From contig JBBQUP010000037.1 of NCBI GenBank assembly GCA_038212305.1, positions 1 to 29,014 of the forward strand: a stretch of DNA of 29,014 nucleotides. The letters run 5' to 3'. The stretch comes from JBBQUP01 sp038212305. Its GTDB lineage: Bacteria; Bacteroidota; Bacteroidia; Bacteroidales; Marinilabiliaceae. A program made the position numbers and the translations under genes. Position 1 is the stretch's first letter, and every line of letters starts with the position of its first letter. Below the pieces are notes generated by a model. It did not search any database and was not told the DNA's origin. It worked only from the letters and a program-made list of their open reading frames with translations. Below are positions 25,259-29,014 of the stretch, piece after piece.

Positions 25259-26752
25259 TTATTTGGCATTTAGCATGTTAGTTAATCCAGTTTTCCAAGC
25301 ATCATAAACATCTTCTAATTGGGTTTTCAACTGTTCAATAGGTTCGGTTACATTAGATCTATCGAAACCAACAAAGGCTTCTTTGAAATTTTTATAAAAT
25401 CCAACACCAACTCCAGCTCCCCTAGCAGCTCCAATTGCTCCATCCGTATTATACAATTCAATGGTTGCTCCAGTTATTGATGCCAATGTTTTCCGAAACA
25501 AAGGACTTAAAAAAAGATTTGCAGATCCTGCCCGAATTAATTTGGTATCGATTCCCATTTCGTTCATTACTTCCATTCCATATTTAAATGAAAAAGCTAT
25601 TCCCTCTTGAGCTGCTCGAAATAGATGACCTTCGTGGTGAATGTTAAAATTAATACCGGTAATGTTTGATCCAGGATTTTTATTGCCTAAGACGCGTTCT
25701 GCTCCATTCCCAAAAGGATAAACCAATAATCCATCAGATCCTGGGGCAACCATGGCAGCTTTTTCGTTCAGCTCGGCATAACCCAATTGATTTTTTCCTA
25801 TCTCACGCTTCATCCATGAGTATTGAATTCCTGTGCCGTTTATACATAATAACACACCCAATCGCGGTTGATCTATTTGATGATTTACATGTGCAAATGA
25901 ATTAACTCTTGATAACGAATCGGTGGTAACCTTATTCGATATGGAATATACAACTCCGGAAGTTCCAGCTGTTGCAGCCACTTCACCAGGATTTAACACA
26001 TTTAAAGAAAATGCATTATTGGGTTGGTCTCCAGCACGATATGTAACGGGAATTCCTTGTGCCAATCCAAGTTCACTGGCAGCTTGCGCTGTTAGCTTAC
26101 CTTGGTCTCCAAATGTTGGAACTATTTCAGCAACTTTTGAACTGCTTAGTTGATAATAGTTTAGTAACTCATCCGATAGTTTATTGTCTTTAAAATCCCA
26201 CAAAATACCTTCAGATAACCCCGAAACAGTTGTAGTAATTTTTCCTGTTAGTTTCATGGCAATGTAATCACCAGGAAGCATAAACTTAACCGTTTTCGCA
26301 TACACCTCAGGCTCATTTTGTTTTACCCATGCTAATTTCGATGCTGTGAAATTTCCTGGTGAGTTTAATAAATGGCTTAAACACCAATCCGATCCTAAAT
26401 CTGTTTGAGCTTTAGAGCCTAGTTGGGTAGCACGACTATCGCACCAAATAATCGATGGTCGAAGAGGATTATTGTTCTCATCAACAACAACCAAACCATG
26501 CATTTGATACGATATACCAATAGCGCCAATTTTTTTAGCAGAGATTTTATCTGAAGCTAAAACTAATTTCATCGCTTCTTTTAAATGTTCATACCATTTT
26601 ATAGGTTGCTGTTCAGCCCATCCCGCCAAAGGAGCTTCTATTTCCATTTCAACTAATGGATGCTGAGCACTCGCTATACATTGCCCTGTTTCGCCTTCGA
26701 TAACCGCTACTTTTACCGAAGAACTTCCGATATCTATACCTAATAATTGCAT
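25259..26752 (-). CDS. xylB: xylulokinase (FGGY family)
   Basis: XylB phosphorylates D-xylulose with ATP to xylulose 5-phosphate, feeding the pentose phosphate pathway. The protein has 497 residues, normal for the family. It starts MQLLGIDIGSSSVKVAVIEG (ATPase-fold phosphate loop) and has YQMHGLVVVD with Met84-His85 near the sugar site, IIWCDSRAT, GDYIAMKLTG, the catalytic base Asp242 in RAGDQPNNAFSLN, and the adenine-side loop AGTSGV at 262-267. YQMHG and GDQ are characteristic of XylB, not glycerol or gluconate kinase. It is the first gene of the xylose cluster; its leader holds a direct-repeat operator candidate. Confidence 0.93.
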   Translation of the reverse strand: MQLLGIDIGSSSVKVAVIEGETGQCIASAQHPLVEMEIEAPLAGWAEQQPIKWYEHLKEAMKLVLASDKISAKKIGAIGISYQMHGLVVVDENNNPLRPSIIWCDSRATQLGSKAQTDLGSDWCLSHLLNSPGNFTASKLAWVKQNEPEVYAKTVKFMLPGDYIAMKLTGKITTTVSGLSEGILWDFKDNKLSDELLNYYQLSSSKVAEIVPTFGDQGKLTAQAASELGLAQGIPVTYRAGDQPNNAFSLNVLNPGEVAATAGTSGVVYSISNKVTTDSLSRVNSFAHVNHQIDQPRLGVLLCINGTGIQYSWMKREIGKNQLGYAELNEKAAMVAPGSDGLLVYPFGNGAERVLGNKNPGSNITGINFNIHHEGHLFRAAQEGIAFSFKYGMEVMNEMGIDTKLIRAGSANLFLSPLFRKTLASITGATIELYNTDGAIGAARGAGVGVGFYKNFKEAFVGFDRSNVTEPIEQLKTQLEDVYDAWKTGLTNMLNAK

Positions 26753-26759
26753 AACTTAA

Positions 26760-26777
26760 CTGTTCTGATCTGTTCTG
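26760..26777. promoter_or_regulatory. tandem direct repeat in the xylB leader (operator candidate)
   Basis: CTGTTCTG-AT-CTGTTCTG is a perfect 8-bp direct repeat with a 10-bp period, one DNA helical turn. It lies between the predicted transcription start (about 26780) and the xylB ATG, where a bound repressor would block transcription. The protein that binds it is not in the window. Confidence 0.45.
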
Positions 26778-26786
26778 TTTGTAATG

Positions 26787-26818
26787 CAAATATAAGATAA
26801 ATTTTAAATAAAATTCAA
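26787..26818 (-). promoter_or_regulatory. xylB promoter (-33 TTG and -7 TATATTTG)
   Basis: On the minus strand TATATTTG (26787-26794) is preceded 21 bases upstream by TTG (26816-26818) inside a T-tract, matching both Bacteroidota elements. The leader to the xylB ATG would be about 28 nt. Confidence 0.6.
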
Positions 26819-26940
26819 AAAAAACTAAAAATCATCAATCCTATAAACTATTAATTACCAACTAAAACCATAACAAGGAAAAATATGCATTTGATAGGAT
26901 AGATTACTTTAAACCTCTTGTGATATATGTTTTTTTTACA

Positions 26941-26976
26941 AAAAAAATGTCTGAGAAAAACCCAGACATCTTTTTT
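26941..26976 (-). terminator. terminator after the NigD-like lipoprotein gene
   Basis: ATGTCTG/CAGACAT plus one further pair forms the stem, with A-runs on the left and T-runs on the right. On the minus strand the stem is followed by eight T residues. It may also work in the opposite direction. Confidence 0.75.
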
Positions 26977-26982
26977 TAAATT

Positions 26983-27651
26983 TTAATTCTCACTTGGAGG
27001 AGCATATTCAAATATGATCTCTTTGATAATCCCATCATAGGTTTTATACTTCATTTTTATTTTGTGCGGTGGAGTACCTTCAAAACTAAAATTAGATAAA
27101 TCAAAGCTAATTAATCCACGATATTGAGTAAAATAGGAGTCATCATTACTATCGTGCAATAGTTTTAGAACAACAAAACCCTCTTCGGTTTGATCTAGGA
27201 TATCGTAAACTAAATTAACGAAATGGACTTTAGATTGTCCGTAAAATACAAAATCAACATTTAAAAAATTATCCGACAACCAAGTACTTGATAACGAAAG
27301 ACCGTTATTTACTAATGTATCCCGACTAACATCATTAACTATTTGAACGAATTTTGTTTTTATATTATTAATGTCATTAATAGCAATTAAATAATTGTAA
27401 CTAACGGCTAATGGATCCTCTTGGACTAAACTATAATAAACAATCACACGAGTTCCAACAACTAGATCATAACTTGCAGGAACATAGTTCGAATACAGGA
27501 TTTTATTGTTATCCGTTTTTATTTTAACTCCAGATACCGAGCTAACTATTGTTCCGATGTCGCTATACTGAGTTGGCGTATTATCCTCCTTTAAGCAACC
27601 TGTAAACACCAATGCTAGGGCAATAGCCCCTATAAATACTAAATTTCGCAT
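26983..27651 (-). CDS. NigD-like lipoprotein
   Basis: The product has 222 residues, with a lipoprotein signal ending in VFTGC (Cys19). The remainder is mainly beta structure, with an OB-like first half (IGTIVSSVSGVKIKTDNN, GTRVIVYYSLVQ) and a second half with WLSDNFLNVDFVFYGQ and HKIKMKYKTYDGIIKEI. This two-part plan and spacing match NigD-like proteins of Bacteroidota. NigD was first named as a putative bacteriocin immunity protein, but the function of the wider family is unknown. It is the last gene of a probable three-gene lipoprotein operon, 78 bp after the second FKBP gene, and is closed by a terminator. Confidence 0.7.
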   Translation of the reverse strand: MRNLVFIGAIALALVFTGCLKEDNTPTQYSDIGTIVSSVSGVKIKTDNNKILYSNYVPASYDLVVGTRVIVYYSLVQEDPLAVSYNYLIAINDINNIKTKFVQIVNDVSRDTLVNNGLSLSSTWLSDNFLNVDFVFYGQSKVHFVNLVYDILDQTEEGFVVLKLLHDSNDDSYFTQYRGLISFDLSNFSFEGTPPHKIKMKYKTYDGIIKEIIFEYAPPSEN

Positions 27652-27729
27652 ACCACAATTTATTTTAATTTCTAATAAAACAATTATAAACCTTAGACGA
27701 TCTAAAATTAAAATGGTTGCTTAGAGAAT

Positions 27730-28257
27730 TTAATATTTGCCAATATATACCAATTCTAAATCGAAAATGTAAGTTTGATAGATATTAGTGGATCCAAGTG
27801 TAGAAGGTACAATAACTTTCGATTTTCCATTCATTCTCATGTACCGAACTGCTTGATCAAATCCAGTAAATACTGATTTATCGCCAATTGTAAAAATTAA
27901 TGGATTAGCCTCAAGATAATTGTTTTCGACAACATCACTAATCGCTACATTTCCTAATGAATCACGATATAAAACTTGACGGGTATAGTATACACCTACT
28001 TTTTTGCCATATAAAACCGAATCCCCATCACCTTTTTGTTTTGAAAAATACATTAATCCAGTACTATTTCGTTTATCGATGGTGTCGGGATAAGCATTTA
28101 AAGTATCCATAAATAAATTAGTTGAATAATAATCTGCTAACAACTCTTTTTCATCTGCCGCCAACTTAGCATAATCAATGTAAGTATATTTTTCACAACC
28201 TACAGAAAACAAAACAATGGTAACAATAGTAACAACACTATAAAAAATAGATCGCAT
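27730..28257 (-). CDS. FKBP-like lipoprotein, divergent
   Basis: From ATG at 28257 the product has 175 residues and a lipoprotein signal ending in FSVGC (Cys21). The upstream in-frame codons to 28332 lack signal character and overlap the preceding gene, so the shorter start is used. The FKBP fold is visible in YGKKVGVYYTRQVL, NPLIFTIGDKSVFTGFDQAVRYMRMNGKSKVIVPSTLG and IFDLELVYIG. The usual VIPGW is VFTGF and the FDSS pocket residues are missing, so isomerase activity is doubtful. It would be anchored on the periplasmic side of a membrane. It follows the better-conserved FKBP gene by 55 bp. Confidence 0.75.
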   Translation of the reverse strand: MRSIFYSVVTIVTIVLFSVGCEKYTYIDYAKLAADEKELLADYYSTNLFMDTLNAYPDTIDKRNSTGLMYFSKQKGDGDSVLYGKKVGVYYTRQVLYRDSLGNVAISDVVENNYLEANPLIFTIGDKSVFTGFDQAVRYMRMNGKSKVIVPSTLGSTNIYQTYIFDLELVYIGKY

Positions 28258-28312
28258 ATATTTATAATTTAATTTGATGTACAAAGAAATAGAAATTAAA
28301 TGAAACGGCCAA

Positions 28313-28783
28313 TCACTTGTGTGAATCAACAATTTCGAGTGAGAAAATCAAATCTGCATTTGCAGGAATAGAGCCATTTGCACTACTTCCATATCCCAAA
28401 TAAGATGGAATAATGGCGGTAGCTTTTTCTCCAACTTTCATTAACGAGATAGCCTCTTCCCATCCAGGAATCACAGAGTTGGTACCTAATTGAAATTCGA
28501 AAGGTTCATTCCTTTTTAAAGATGAATCAAAAACCGTACTATCCATTAAATAACCTGTATAATGAACTTTAACCCAATCCCCGGCAACCAAAGGCTCGTT
28601 ACTAGTACATTGTTCCTTAATTAAATACATACCACTTTGTGTGGGCTCGGTATCTGGAAAATTTTTATTAATATACTGCTCAATTGTTTGATAGGGAACT
28701 ATGTTTGATTTAGAGTTATGACATGCCGTGTTGAATATACCGATGAATATTAGGATCAAAACCAGAATAAAAAGCTGTTTCAT
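28313..28783 (-). CDS. FKBP-type peptidyl-prolyl isomerase lipoprotein
   Basis: The product has 156 residues with a lipoprotein signal ending in NTAC (Cys21). A C-terminal FKBP domain (about 65-155) keeps the pocket residues: VKVHYTGYLMDSTVFDSS, FEFQLGTNSVIPGWEEAISLMKVGEKATAIIPSYLGYG and ANADLIFSLEIVD. It would catalyse prolyl isomerisation of envelope proteins. It is the first gene of the three-gene lipoprotein operon. Its ATG is 5 bases from the end of the right copy of the 89-bp repeat, so its native promoter is missing from this position; expression may now come from within the repeat element. Confidence 0.85.
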   Translation of the reverse strand: MKQLFILVLILIFIGIFNTACHNSKSNIVPYQTIEQYINKNFPDTEPTQSGMYLIKEQCTSNEPLVAGDWVKVHYTGYLMDSTVFDSSLKRNEPFEFQLGTNSVIPGWEEAISLMKVGEKATAIIPSYLGYGSSANGSIPANADLIFSLEIVDSHK

Positions 28784-28787
28784 TATA

Positions 28788-28876
28788 CAATAGTTCGTTA
28801 AATTTTATGCGGCAATTTTGCCATAATCCAAAAGTTCTTTGACAATTTTCTGATTTTTTGCAGTGTATGGATTAAT
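28788..28876 (-). repeat. 89-bp inverted repeat, right copy (element remnant)
   Basis: It is the reverse-orientation partner of 49-137. On the minus strand it encodes PKYCINPYTAKNQKIVKELL-DYGKIAA and a TAA at 28806-28808, but the frame is closed by another TAA only about 5 codons upstream of the INP motif. This copy is therefore a remnant and not an intact gene. It ends at ACTATTG like the left copy, 5 bases before the FKBP start codon. Confidence 0.7.
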
Positions 28877-29014
28877 ACAATACTTCGGTATTTAATATCA
28901 TATATATCTGATTATCAGCAAAACAAGCCATATAATATTTGCATAAAGCCCTGAAAATCAGTATCTTAGTAGATTATTCCATAATTTATTAAGAATGATC
29001 TTCAGGGCTAGCAA
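28877..29014. other. non-coding right edge with a 14-bp inverted repeat pair
   Basis: AGCCCTGAAAATCA (28947-28960) and TGATCTTCAGGGCT (28996-29009) form an inverted repeat with 13 of 14 bases matching and a 35-base spacer. A further TTGC/GCAA pair lies outside the arms. The arms may continue past the window. It could be a miniature element, an insertion-sequence end pair or a stem-loop. No gene was seen here. Confidence 0.5.

Noticed and set aside
1..29014. CRISPR array, prophage or toxin-antitoxin system
   Set aside because: No regularly spaced direct repeats, cas-like, phage structural or toxin-antitoxin genes were seen in any frame.

Overview
The window looks like part of a low-GC Bacteroidota chromosome (Bacteroidales-like). 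The evidence is TAnnTTTG-type -7 promoter boxes and families typical of that phylum: a Porin_10 outer-membrane protein, an Oar-like TonB-dependent receptor with a carboxypeptidase-regulatory-like domain, a DUF5686 gene, a DUF5522 protein, a NigD-like lipoprotein, bifunctional RibBA and an AHSA1/START-like protein. Shine-Dalgarno sequences are mostly absent. All calls come from reading the sequence and recalling families; no database search was run.

Layout. Positions 1-137 hold the 3' end of an unrecognised ORF inside an 89-bp repeat that returns in inverted orientation at 28788-28876. The left copy truncates a DUF5686-type gene (132-698, minus). Then come a class I/II aminotransferase (1045-2244) and a LolC/E-like ABC permease (2339-3583). 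Next is a visibly more AT-rich envelope-modification pair: an acyltransferase-3 broken by a frameshift (3765-4765) and a phosphoethanolamine-transferase-like gene with two in-frame stops (4781-6337). A central housekeeping block follows: NudL-like Nudix hydrolase, MltF-like lytic transglycosylase, Porin_10 protein, single-domain response regulator, tRNA-Met, START-like protein, LptF/G-family permease, ribBA, a DHODH-like flavoprotein, a DUF5522 protein and fmt. The ribBA to DHODH-like gap (14863-15286) contains a terminator, a perfect 12-bp hairpin and a 110-nt segment that folds on paper as a nested, comparatively GC-rich RNA-like structure. This is the best candidate for something undescribed.

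The right half is a xylose-use cluster on the minus strand, read as xylB, xylA, xylE-like symporter, ROK sugar kinase and then an Oar-like TonB-dependent receptor. XylE would import xylose across the inner membrane, XylA isomerise it to xylulose and XylB phosphorylate it for the pentose phosphate pathway; the ROK kinase would handle glucose or a related hexose. A promoter and a 10-bp-period direct repeat lie in front of xylB, and a 14-bp perfect hairpin separates xylA from xylE. No transcriptional regulator for the cluster is in the window. At the far right, two tandem FKBP-type lipoproteins and a NigD-like lipoprotein form a probable operon whose upstream side is occupied by the second copy of the 89-bp repeat and a further inverted repeat at the window edge.
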